NCBI GenBank assembly: GCA_013127575.1
Contig: CP053418.1
Coordinates: 3,038,001 to 3,102,000, forward strand
DNA length: 64,000 nt
Direction: 5' to 3'
Source: Ramlibacter terrae
GTDB lineage: Bacteria; Pseudomonadota; Gammaproteobacteria; Burkholderiales; Burkholderiaceae_C
Positions 1-10,446 of the stretch are shown here, in pieces; the first letter of the stretch is position 1, and the number at the start of each line of letters is the position of its first letter. The notes under the pieces are model-generated. The model searched no databases and had not been told where the DNA came from. It was given only the letters and a program-made list of their open reading frames with translations. The position numbers were made by a program, and so were the translations under genes.

Positions 1-383
1 TTCTGCAGCGTGACGGAGTCCGGAATTCGACCATGCGCTGGTTCAGCTGCGACCACAGTTCGTGCGTCATGCAGCGGCCGCCGTCGTTCTGGCAATTTTC
101 CTTGCCGCCGCACTGGGTGGCATCGATCGGCTCGTCGACCGACACGATGATGTCGGCCACGGTGATCTCGGCCGCCTTGCGCCCGAGTGTGTAGCCGCCG
201 CCCGGCCCGCGGGTGGATTCCACCAGTTCGTGCCGACGCAGCTTCCCGAACAGCTGTTCGGGTAGGACAGCGAGATCTGTTGCCGCTGGCTGATCGCAGC
301 CAGCGTGACCGGCCCGTTGTTCTGGCGCAGGGCAGGTCGATCATCGCGGTGACCGCAAAGCGGCCTTTGGTTGTGAGACGCAT
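1..383 (-). CDS. iscR: Rrf2-family Fe-S regulator IscR (3' end cut by window edge)
   Basis: Transcription factor that senses Fe-S cluster status and normally heads the isc cluster-assembly operon. The N-terminus reads MRLTTKGRFAVTAMIDL, the Rrf2 winged-helix signature. Further on there is a GPGGGYTLGR wing segment and the three cysteines of the [2Fe-2S] site (CGGKENC...RC, around residues 92-104), which separate IscR from cysteine-free relatives. The start at 383 is backed by an AAGGAG box six bases upstream. About 127 codons are present and the gene continues past base 1, so only the C-terminal tail is missing. Two frameshifts are needed, near 340 and 262. A type-1 IscR operator lies 143 bases upstream, as expected for autoregulation. 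iscS and iscU should follow off the left edge. Confidence 0.87.
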   Translation of the reverse strand, partial: MRLTTKGRFAVTAMIDLPCARTTGRSRWLRSASGNRSRCPTRTAVREAASARTGGIHPRAGRRLHTRAQGGRDHRGRHHRVGRRADRCHPVRRQGKLPERRRPLHDARTVVAAEPAHGRIPDSVTLQ

Positions 384-525
384 CGCTAGCTCCTTCAAAT
401 TGCTGGCTTGCTGAAACCTACCCCGGCAGCGCCCGCTGCCCGAGGCCGTCTCCACCCATGCTCCGGCTTGCATCGCCGGCCCTCGGCCGACGCTCCTCGC
501 GCCGGCTCTTTTGTCTTTTCTTGGG

Positions 526-550
526 TTCCTGACTATTTGAGTCAAGTATA
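526..550 (-). promoter_or_regulatory. Type-1 IscR binding site / iscR promoter
   Basis: Read on the minus strand, the stretch contains ATACTTGACT, five A/T-rich bases, then AGTCAGGAA. This agrees closely with the published type-1 IscR motif (ATASYYGACT n5 AGTCRRSTAT). The embedded TTGACT can also serve as a -35 element. It lies between uvrB and iscR, in the position expected for repression of the isc operon by holo-IscR. The matching -10 element is not obvious. Confidence 0.7.
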
Positions 551-582
551 CCCTAAAACCCGCGGGTTTGCTCGGGTAATCC

Positions 583-2697
<2,115 letters not shown>

Positions 2698-2793
2698 TCG
2701 GGTAGTCCCTGATACGACACATTAAAATTCGGGCAAGCCGGCCAGCGTACAACAGCCCCGGCGTCTTTGCTACCCGACATCCAAAGGACCCCC

Positions 2794-3994
2794 ATGTCTC
2801 TGTTCTCCGCCGTCGAAATGGCGCCCCGCGATCCCATCCCGGGCCTCAACGAGCAGTTCGCCGCCGACGGAAACCCGAAGAAGGTCAACCTCGGCGTGGG
2901 GGTGTACTTCGACGACAACGGCAAGCTGCCGCTGCTGGATTGCGTGCAGAAGGCCGAAGCGAAGATGATGGAAGCCCATGCGGCGCGCGGCTACCTGCCG
3001 ATCGACGGCATCGCCGCCTATGACAGCGCGGTGAAGAGCCACGGTATTTGGGGCCGAAAGCGAGCCGGTCAAGAGCGGCCGCGTCGCCACCGTGCAGGCC
3101 CCGGGCGGCACCGGCGGGCTCAAAATCGGCGCCGACTTCCTCAAGCGCCTGAACCCGCAGGCCAAGGTGCTGATCAGCGACCCGAGCTGGGAGAACCACC
3201 GCGCCCTGTTCACGCAGGCCGGCTTCACGGTCGAAACCTATCCGTACTACAACGCCGCCAAGCGCGGCGTCGACTTCGACGGCATGCTGACCGGCACGGG
3301 CCAGGCGCCCGCCGGCACGGTGGTCGTGCTGCACGCCTGCTGCCACAACCCGACCGGCTACGACATCACGCCCGCGCAGTGGGACCCGGTGATCGAGGTC
3401 GTGAAGCGCGCGAAGCTGGTGCCCTTCCTCGACATGGCCTACCAAGGCTTCGGCGAGGGCATCGCGGAAGACGGCGCCGTGATCGCGAAGTTCGTGGCTT
3501 CCGGCCTCGACTTCTTCGTGTCCACGTCGTTCTCCAAGAGCTTCAGCCTGTACGGCGAGCGCGTCGGCGCCCTGTCGGTGCTGTGCCGGGACAAGGATTC
3601 GGCCGCGCGCGTGCTGTCGCAGCTGAAGATCATGATCCGCACCAACTACAGCAACCCGCCGATCCACGGTGGCCAGATCTGCGCCACCGTGCTCAACACG
3701 CCGGAACTGCGCGCGCTGTGGGAGAAGGAGCTCGCCGGCATGCGCGTGCGCATCAAGGAGATGCGCAAGCTGATGGTGGAAAAGCTCAAGGCCGCGGGCG
3801 TGAAGCAGGACATGGGCTTCATCACGCAGCAAGTCGGGATGTTCAGCTACTCGGGCCTGACCAAGGACCAGATGGTGCGCCTGCGCGACGAGTTCAGCGT
3901 GTACGGCACGGACACGGGCCGCATGTGCGTGGCGGCGCTGAACACCAAGAACATCGACTATGTTTGCGAGTCGATTGCGAAGGTGGTTGCTTGA
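2794..3994 (+). CDS. Aspartate/aromatic-amino-acid aminotransferase (class I, PLP)
   Basis: Class I pyridoxal-phosphate aminotransferase of the AspC/TyrB type, moving the amino group between aspartate or aromatic amino acids and 2-oxoglutarate. The N-terminal MSLFSAVEMAPRDPI is characteristic of the family. The HACCHNPTG segment, DMAYQGFG, and the PLP-binding lysine in STSFSKSFSLYGERVG are all visible. The conserved arginine that binds the substrate carboxylate falls in the C-terminal domain. Length ~399 residues matches the family. The start at 2794 has an AAGGA box seven bases upstream. One shift near 3043 (KSLVFGAES) is needed. It is transcribed divergently from uvrB. AspC and TyrB cannot be told apart from the sequence alone. 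Confidence 0.93.
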
Positions 3995-3998
3995 ACTG

Positions 3999-4065
3999 CA
4001 TGGATTGCGGCTCGAGGCCGCAATGACAGGAATGCTGTCATCCCGGGCTCGACCCGGGATCCATG
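3999..4065. repeat. Dispersed intergenic inverted repeat, copy 1
   Basis: Two adjoining palindromes: ATTGCGGCTCGAGGCCGCAAT, then TCATCCCGGGCTCGACCCGGGAT, ending in CCATG. Related copies lie at 7019-7112, 38278-38352, 48510-48573 and 54567-54647, always at gene ends. Here it separates two convergent genes and could act as a bidirectional transcription terminator. It resembles the REP/BIME class in layout; its mobility partner is not in the window. Confidence 0.8.
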
Positions 4066-4072
4066 CACCCCG

Positions 4073-4959
4073 TCAGCCCCACACCACCGACCGCATCGAA
4101 ATCGACGCCGACTGGAAGTTGGTGTTGAAGAAGCGCGCCGGTTCCTTCGCATCGACCGCGCCCGCCGCGTGGAGCAGCGGCAGGTAATGGTCGTGCGTCG
4201 GGTGGGCCAGTTGCGCGAGCTGGCCCAGCTTCTGGAACTCCGACAGCTCCGCCAGCGCGCCCCTCTCCAGCAGCCCGGCCACGTGCTTGTCGAACTCGAA
4301 AGCCCAGTCGTACGCCTGCATCGTGCCCGCCTCGCGGCGCGTCGCCCGCAGGTTGTGCACGATGTTGCCGCTGCCGACGATCAGCACGCCCTTGTCGCGC
4401 AAGGCCTTGAGCTGCCGGCCCCGGGGCGAAGTGTTCCGCCGGCGGGCGCGCATAGTCCATGCTGAGCTGCAACACCGGAATGTCCGCCTTAGGGAACATC
4501 GGCTTGAGCACCGACCGGTGCCGTGGTCGTAGCCCCATTCGCTCTCGTCCACGCCGACTGGGGCGACGCGATCCCGCTCGCGATCTGCCTGGCGACCGCG
4601 GGCGCGCCGGGCGCGGGGTATTGCTGGTCGAACAGCTCCTGCGGAAACCCGCCGAAATCATGGATCGTCTTCGGCTGCGGCATGCCCGTCAGGTGCCAGC
4701 CGCGCGTGATCCAGTGGGCCGAGACGCACAGGATCAACTGCGGCTTCGGCAGGGTCTTGCCGAACTCCGCGCCCAGTGCCTGCCAGCTGCGGCGGAACTC
4801 GTTGTCGCCGATGGCGTTCATGGGGCTGCCATGGCCGACGAACAGCACCGGCATGCGCGGGCTTTTCTGCAGCGCCTGCAGGCCGGCGGCTTCCACCTGC
4901 TCGAGCATCATGGAACCGCCCGTCAGGGCGGCCGCCGCCATCCAGCTTCTTCTGTTCAC
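4073..4959 (-). CDS. DODA-type extradiol ring-cleavage dioxygenase (YgiD-like)
   Basis: Member of the LigB-superfamily 4,5-DOPA dioxygenase group, a non-haem iron or zinc enzyme opening catechol rings; the physiological substrate is usually unknown. Visible family landmarks are LFVGHGSPMNAI near the N-terminus (metal His), CVSAHW (metal His), TIHDFGGFP, VGSGNIVHNLR and THDHYLPLL near the C-terminus. Length ~295 residues. The best start is GTG at 4959; the N-terminus MNRRSWMAAAALTGG looks like a signal or twin-arginine-like leader, which is atypical because YgiD is cytoplasmic. Shifts near 4562, 4523 and 4422 must be repaired. It ends a few bases before a dispersed repeat and has no operon partner. 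Confidence 0.85.
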
Positions 4960-5014
4960 TTAGTTCACGCTCATCCGTAGTTTCACCAAGCGCCGTATCG
5001 TAACGGCTGGTATA

Positions 5015-5025
5015 TTGCACTGCAA
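5015..5025. promoter_or_regulatory. Palindromic operator upstream of phaZ
   Basis: TTGCACTGCAA is a perfect 5-1-5 inverted repeat 16 bases before the phaZ start. The same core, extended to ATGTTGCACTGCAACAT, lies upstream of phaC at 60512-60528. Sharing between a PHB depolymerase and the PHB synthase suggests a common regulator. PhaR, the PHB-responsive repressor of Betaproteobacteria, binds TGC/GCA-type palindromes, so it is the leading candidate. phaR itself is not in the window. Confidence 0.65.
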
Positions 5026-5041
5026 CAACACAGGATTCCGC

Positions 5042-6370
5042 ATGCTCTACCAGATCTACGAAGCGCAACGTTCGCTGATGGAGCCGTTCGCCGACTTCGC
5101 GCTCGCCGCTTCCAAGCTTTACAGCAACCCGCTGTCCGTGTTCGCGCAGAACCCGCTGGCGCAGCGCGTCGCCGCCGGCTACGACCTGCTCTACCGCCGG
5201 GCAAGGACTACGAGAAGCCCGCGTTCGGCATCTCCACGGTCAAGGTCGGCGCCACCGACGTCGCGATCCAGGAGCGGATCGACATCGACAAGCCGTTCTG
5301 CGAACTTCGGCGCTTCAAGCGTTTCACCGACGACCCGGCCACGCTCGACGTGCTCAAGGCGCAACCCGCGGTGCTGATCGTGGCGCCCCTCTCGGGCCAC
5401 TATGCGACGCTGCTGCGCGACACCGTGCGCTCCATGCTGCGCGACCACAAGGTCTACATCACCGACTGGAAGAACGCCCGCACCGTGCCGCTGGAAGAAG
5501 GCGAGTTCCACCGGACGACTACGTCAACTACGTGCAGGACTTCATCCGCGCGCTACAGGCCGAACACGGCAACTGCCACGTGATCAGCGTCTGCCAGCCG
5601 ACGGTGCCGGTGCTGGCCGCCATTTCGCTGATGGCCTCGCGTGGCGAGACCACGCCGCTGTCGATGGTGATGATGGGCGGCCCGATCGACGCCCGCAAGT
5701 CGCCGACGGCGGTGAACAACCTCGCGATGAACAAGAGCTACGACTGGTTCGAGAACAACGTGATCTACCGCGTTCCGACCAACTTCCCGGGCGCCGGCCG
5801 CCGCGTCTACCCGGGCTTCCTGCAGCATTCCGGCTTCGTGGCGATGAACCCCGATCGGCACCTGTCGAGCCACTACGACTACTTCAAGCACCTGATCGCC
5901 GGTGACGACACCAGCGTCGAGGCTCACCGCCAGTTCTACGACGAGTACAACGCCGTGCTGGACATGGACGCCGACTACTACCCGGAAACGATCCGCATCG
6001 TGTTCCAGGACTTCGCGCTGGTCAACGGCACGTGGGACGTCCGCTCGCCGACGGGCAAGCTCGAACGCGTGCGGCCGGAAGACATCCGCACGACCGCGCA
6101 CTTCACCATCGAAGGCGAGCTCGACGACATCTCCGGCAGCGGCCAGACCGAAGCCGCCCACAGCCTCTGCGCCAACGTGCCGAAGGCGCGCCAGAAGCAC
6201 CGGAGGTCAAGGGCGCCGGCCACTACGGCATCTTCAGCGGCCGCCGCTGGCGCGAAGTGGTCTATCCGCAGGTGCGCGACTTCATCCTGCAGCACAACGA
6301 GCAGCCCGCCGCGCAGCGCGCCCCGACGGCGAAGCGTTCGCGCAAGACGGCGAGCGCCACCGCGGCATGA
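5042..6370 (+). CDS. phaZ: Intracellular polyhydroxybutyrate depolymerase
   Basis: Degrades stored PHB granules to 3-hydroxybutyrate oligomers. The protein starts MLYQIYEAQRS and shows KLYSNP, AQRVAAGYDLLYR, then VLIVAPLSGHYATLLRDTV and TDWKNAR. The nucleophile region HVISVCQPTVPVLAA has cysteine in place of serine, as in the PhaZ1 family. The C-terminal part has the catalytic-histidine stretch GAGHYGIFSGRRWRE. About 445 residues, the expected length. The start has an AGGA box. Three single-base losses at CCTGG sites (5205, 5512, 6195) split it into pieces; each repair restores a family motif. The stop overlaps the next start as ATGA. The palindrome at 5015-5025 probably controls it together with phaC. 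Confidence 0.93.
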
Positions 6371-7016
6371 CGCCCGAGGCGGCGCGCCTGCACGCCGCCC
6401 TGCCCCAGACCCAGTGCACGCGCTGCGGCTACCCGGATTGCGCCGGGTATGCGCAGGCACTCACCGACGGCGTGGCCGACATCAACCAGTGCCCGCCGGG
6501 CGGCGCGGAAGGCGTCGTCCGCCTGGCGGCGCTGACGGCGCGGCCGCTGCTGCCCCTCAACCCGGAGAACGGCGTCGAGGGGCCGCGCATGATGGCCGTG
6601 ATCGACGAGGACTGGTGCATCGGCTGCACGCTGTGCTGGACGCCTGCCCCACCGACGCGATCCTCGGCGGCAACAAGCGCATGCACACCGTGATCGAACG
6701 CTACTGCACCGGGTGCGAGCTGTGCGTGCCGGTGTGCCCGGTGGATTGCATCGCGCTGGAGAACATCACGGGGGCGCGGACGGGATGGGATGCGTGGTCG
6801 CGGGAGCAGGCTGCGGAGGCGCTGTCGCGCTACGAGGCGCGGACCGCACGCCGGGCGCGGGAATTGGTGGAGAACCACGCCAGGCTGGAGCAGAAGGCGC
6901 AGGCGAAGCTAGCGGACCTGCCGGCGCACACGCATGGCGCGGAGGGCGATGAACTGGCGCGCAAGCGGGCCGTGATCGAGGCGGCGCTGGCTCGGGCGCG
7001 GGCGAAGCGCTCCTGA
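6367..7016 (+). CDS. RsxB/RnfB-type ferredoxin-like protein, stand-alone
   Basis: Iron-sulfur electron carrier resembling the cytoplasmic part of RnfB. The N-terminal four-cysteine Fe-S domain is CTRCGYPDCAGYA...INQCPPGG (residues ~16-45), followed by two [4Fe-4S] motifs, CIGCTLCLDACP and CTGCELCVPVCP (residues ~85-135), and an Ala/Arg-rich coiled tail. It lacks the N-terminal membrane helix of true RnfB. One shift near 6641 (CCTGG read as CTGG) is repaired. It overlaps the phaZ stop by four bases (ATGA), so it is co-translated with the depolymerase. No other Rnf subunit lies nearby, so its partner is unknown; the KorABC operon next door is a plausible ferredoxin user. Confidence 0.85.
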
Positions 7017-7018
7017 TC

Positions 7019-7112
7019 CTGTCATTGCGGCCTCGAGCCGCAATCCATGATCGACCGCCGCGTGGATCCCCCGGGCTCACGTCCGGGGCAGGCTCCGTCG
7101 AGCCCGGGACGA
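7019..7112. repeat. Dispersed intergenic inverted repeat, copy 2 (two palindromes)
   Basis: TCATTGCGGCCTCGAGCCGCAAT followed about 15 bases later by a GGATCCCCCGGGCTC...GAGCCCGGGAC arm pair. It lies between the convergent ferredoxin gene and the CBS-domain gene, and so may terminate both. The second palindrome is looser than in the other copies. Confidence 0.7.
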
Positions 7113-7119
7113 CGGCCCT

Positions 7120-7560
7120 TCACCCCAGCACGTCCTTCCCCTGCTCGTTGAACTCCGCCTCGCTCAACGCCATGCCGATTTCCCGCGGCAGCGCATCCCG
7201 CACCGAGAACACGCCAAGGATCTTCCCGTGCCCGTCCAAGATCGGAAGGTGGCGGAAGCCCCGCTCGATCATGATCAGGACCGCATCCGACACGCGGCAC
7301 TCGGGCGCCACGCAGATGGGATGCGGCGTCATCACCTCCGCCAGCGACGTGGTCTTGGGCTCCAGCGCGCGTGCCAGCACGCGCGTCATCAGGTCGCGCT
7401 CGGTCACGATGCCCAGCAGCTTGTCGGGCGGCTCCATCACCAGAATGCTGCCGCAGTTCTCGCGCGTCATCGCGCACGCGGCCTCCCACACGCTGGCACG
7501 CTGGCCCGGGCTCAGGACGTGCTTCCCGGGGACCGACTGGTACACGGTGCGTTCGGCCAT
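7120..7560 (-). CDS. Two-CBS-domain protein
   Basis: Small protein of 146 residues made of a CBS-domain pair (residues ~5-65 and ~70-135), a module that usually binds adenine nucleotides. Landmarks are GSILVMEPPDKLLGIVTERDLMTRVL and VMTPHPICVAPECRVSDAVLIMIERGFRHLPILDGHGKILGVFSVRDAL. It is the last gene of the leftward kor operon, 11 bases after korB, so it may tune the oxidoreductase to energy state; that is inference. No frameshift. Confidence 0.9.
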   Translation of the reverse strand: MAERTVYQSVPGKHVLSPGQRASVWEAACAMTRENCGSILVMEPPDKLLGIVTERDLMTRVLARALEPKTTSLAEVMTPHPICVAPECRVSDAVLIMIERGFRHLPILDGHGKILGVFSVRDALPREIGMALSEAEFNEQGKDVLG

Positions 7561-7571
7561 GGCCACCCCTT

Positions 7572-8627
7572 TCAGCGCAGGGACGCGTTGATCTTCTCCA
7601 GCACGGCGCCGCCCGGACACAACTGCGCCTCGCGCAGCGCATTCAGCGGGGTGGCGGTGGTGTTCAGCGCCGCATGCAGGTCGGTGGCGAGCGGGTCGAC
7701 GTACAGCAATCCGGTCACCACCTCGCCGCGCGCCTGGTGCGCCTGCATGAAGGCCATGGCGGCGCCGCGGTCGGTGGCGTCGTAGCCGGCGTGCAGGCTG
7801 CGCAGGCGCAGCAGCGAGCCGTCGTGCTGGCGCACGTCCACCACTTCGCCGGGCGCGACCGTCGCGGTGATCTCCTCGCGCGGCGTGATGAAGTCGATGC
7901 GGCTGACCGCCTCGTTGTGCTCGCGCACGTAGTCGTAGCTCTTGGTGCTGCCCGGATGGTTGTTGAAAGCCACGCAGGGGCTGATCACGTCGATGAAGGC
8001 CGCGCCGCCGTGCGCCATCGCGCCCTTGATCAGCGGCACCAGCTGTTCCTTGTTGCCGGAGAAGCCACGGCCCACGTAGGTGGCGCCGAGCTGCAGCGCC
8101 ATCGCCACCAGGTCGATCGGGCTGTCGTTGTTGGTCGCGCCCTTCTTGCTCTTGGAACCGGCGTCGGCGGTGGCGGAGAACTGGCCCTTGGTGAGGCCGT
8201 AGACGCCGTTGTTCTCGACGATGTAGGCCATGCGCACGCCGCGCCGCATGGCATGCGCGAACTGGCCGAGGCCGATGGAAGCGGAGTCGCCGTCGCCGGA
8301 CACGCCCAGTACAGCAGGTCGCGGTTGGCGAGGTTGGCGCCGGTGAGCACCGACGGCATGCGGCCGTGCACGGTGTTGAAGCCGTGCGAGGCGCCGAGGA
8401 AGTAGTCCGGCGTCTTGGAACTGCAGCCGATGCCCGACAGCTTGGCGACGCGGTGCGGCTCGATGTCCAGTTCCCAGCACGCCACGGATGATCGCCGCCG
8501 AGATCGAGTCGTGGCCGCAGCCCGCGCAGAGCGTGGAGATCTTGCCTTCGTAGTCGCGCCGGGTGTAGCCGACCTTGTTCTTGTGCAGCGTCGGGTGGTG
8601 CAGCGGCGGTTTGGCGATCCAGGTCAT
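7572..8627 (-). CDS. korB: 2-oxoacid:ferredoxin oxidoreductase, beta subunit
   Basis: Thiamine-diphosphate-binding subunit of a 2-oxoacid:acceptor oxidoreductase. It shows LCAGCGHDSISAAI, HRVAKLSGIGCSSKTP, HGRMPSVLTGANLANR, GVSGDGDSASIGLGQF (ThDP/Mg motif GDGD) and NNGVYGLTKGQ. Length ~350 residues matches KorB. The start at 8627 overlaps the korA stop as ATGA. Two shifts lie near 8305 and 8483. The cysteines C-x2-C near the N-terminus hold a [4Fe-4S] cluster in the family. Substrate is likely 2-oxoglutarate by similarity to the Thauera-type KorAB, but pyruvate or branched acids are not excluded. Confidence 0.92.
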   Translation of the reverse strand: MTWIAKPPLHHPTLHKNKVGYTRRDYEGKISTLCAGCGHDSISAAIIRGVLGTGHRAAPRRQAVGHRLQFQDAGLLPRRLARLQHRARPHAVGAHRRQPRQPRPAVLGVSGDGDSASIGLGQFAHAMRRGVRMAYIVENNGVYGLTKGQFSATADAGSKSKKGATNNDSPIDLVAMALQLGATYVGRGFSGNKEQLVPLIKGAMAHGGAAFIDVISPCVAFNNHPGSTKSYDYVREHNEAVSRIDFITPREEITATVAPGEVVDVRQHDGSLLRLRSLHAGYDATDRGAAMAFMQAHQARGEVVTGLLYVDPLATDLHAALNTTATPLNALREAQLCPGGAVLEKINASLR

Positions 8628-10446
8628 GCCACGGTCTCCTTGTGCGGCTGCAGGTGGCCCAAGATGGCACGGGCGATGAAGCGCGCGGTGATCGGCGTGC
8701 CGTCGTAGTGCAGCACCTTGACCAGCCGCGCGGGGTCGACTTCGAGTTCGTTCACCAGCAGGCTGCGCATCTGGGCGTCGCGGTTCTGCTCGACGACGAA
8801 CACGCGGTCGTGCCGCGCGATGAAGTCGGGCACGCTGCCGGGGAACGGGAAGGCGCGCAGCCGCATCGCGTCGACCAGCACGCCCCGGGCGGCGAGCACG
8901 TCCGGGGCCTCCTGCATCGCCGGGCTGGTCGAACCGAAGTAGATGACGCCCAGGCGCGCGTCGGCGGCGGCGCGCCGCATCACCGGCTGCGGCACCATCA
9001 AGGCGGCCGTCTGGAACTTGCGCAGCTGCCGTTCCATGTTGTAGATGTAGTCGGGGCCGCGCTCGGAGTAGCGCGCATACGGGTCGCGCGTGGTGCCGCG
9101 GGTGAAATACGCGCCGCGCGTCGGGTGCGTGCCCGGCAGCGTGCGCCACGGGATGCCGTCGCCGTCGACGTCCTTGTAGCGGCCGAAGTCGCGGCCCGCC
9201 TCCAGTTCCTCGGCGGTCATCACCTTGCCGCGGTCGTACGCCACGTCGTCTTCCCACGCGAAGGGTTTGCACAGCCGCTGGTTCATGCCGATGTCGAGGT
9301 CGGTCATGAGGAACACGGGTGTCTGCAACTGGTCGGCCAGCTCCAGCGCCTGCGCCGCCTGCTCGAAGCATTCGTGGGGGTCTTCGGGGAACAGCAGCAC
9401 GTGCTTGGTGTCGCCGTGCGAAGCGTAGGCGCAGGACAGGATGTCGGCCTGCTGCGTGCGCGTCGGCATGCCGGTGGAGGGGCCGCCGCGCTGCACGTTG
9501 ATGATCGTGACCGGAATCTCGGCGAAGTACGCGAGCCCGATGAACTCCGTCATCAGCGACACGCCCGGGCCGGACGTCGCGGTGAAGGCACGCGCGCCGT
9601 TCCACCCCGCGCCCACCACCATGCCGATCGAAGCGATCTCGTCCTCGGCCTGCACGATGGCATAGCGGTTCTGGCCGGTGTCGGGATCGACGCGCAGCTT
9701 GCCGCAGTACTTCTGGAACGCTTCGGCCACCGACGACGAAGGCGTGATCGGGTACCACGCGGCCACCGTCGCTCCGCCGTACACGCAGCCCAGCGCCGCG
9801 GCGCTGTTGCCGTCGACGAAGATCTGGTCGCCCACGCGGTCGGCCGGCCGCACCCGGATGCCCAGCGGCCACTGCAGGTGCTCCTGCGCGAACTCACGCC
9901 CGAGCTGCAGCGCCTGCACGTTGGAGGCCAGCAGCTTTTCCTTGCCCTTGTACTGCTCGCCGAACAGGCCCTCGATCACCTTCGGGTCGATCTCCAGCAG
10001 CACCGACAGCGCGCCGACGTAGACGATGTTCTTGAACAGCTGGCGCTGGCGCGGATCGGCATAGACCGCATTGCAGATGTCCGTCAGCGGCATGCCGATC
10101 ACGTGCACGTCGGGCCGGAACACGGCCGGCGGCAACGGCCGCGTGTTGTCGTAGAAGAGGTAGCCGCCCGGCGCCAGTTCCGCCACGTCGGCGTCCCAGT
10201 CTGCGGGTTCATCGCCACCATCATGTCGACGCCGCCGCGGCGGCCCGGGTAGCCCTCTTCGCAGACCCGCACCTCGTACCAGGTGGGCAGGCCCCGGATG
10301 TTGCTCGGGAAGATGTTGCGCGGGCTCACCGGCACGCCCATGCGCAGGATGGCCTTGGCGAACAGCTCGTTGGCCGAAGCGGAGCCCGAGCCGTTGACGT
10401 TGGCGAACTTGACGACGAAGTCGTTGACGGCCTCGATGCGGTTCAT
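8624..10446 (-). CDS. korA: 2-oxoacid:ferredoxin oxidoreductase, fused gamma-alpha subunit
   Basis: About 608 residues. The gamma-type domain comes first (residues ~1-190: NGSGSASANELFAKAILRMG, NIFPSNIRGLPTWYEVR), then the alpha-type pyrimidine domain (residues ~210-600: DGNSAAALGCVYGGATVAAWYPITPSSS, SGPGVSLMTEF, RGGPSTGMPTRTQQAD, TDLDIGMN). This gamma-alpha fusion is the usual KorA layout. One shift near 10199 (NPQTWDADVA) comes from CCTGG read as CTGG. It overlaps korB downstream and the flavoprotein gene upstream, each by ATGA-type contacts, so the three products are probably made in equal amounts as a complex. Confidence 0.93.

Noticed and set aside
5042..6370. phaZ and other split genes as true pseudogenes
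   Set aside because: Breaks lie on CCWGG sites in nearly all genes, including essential or conserved ones. Motifs continue perfectly on both sides, so error is the simpler explanation.
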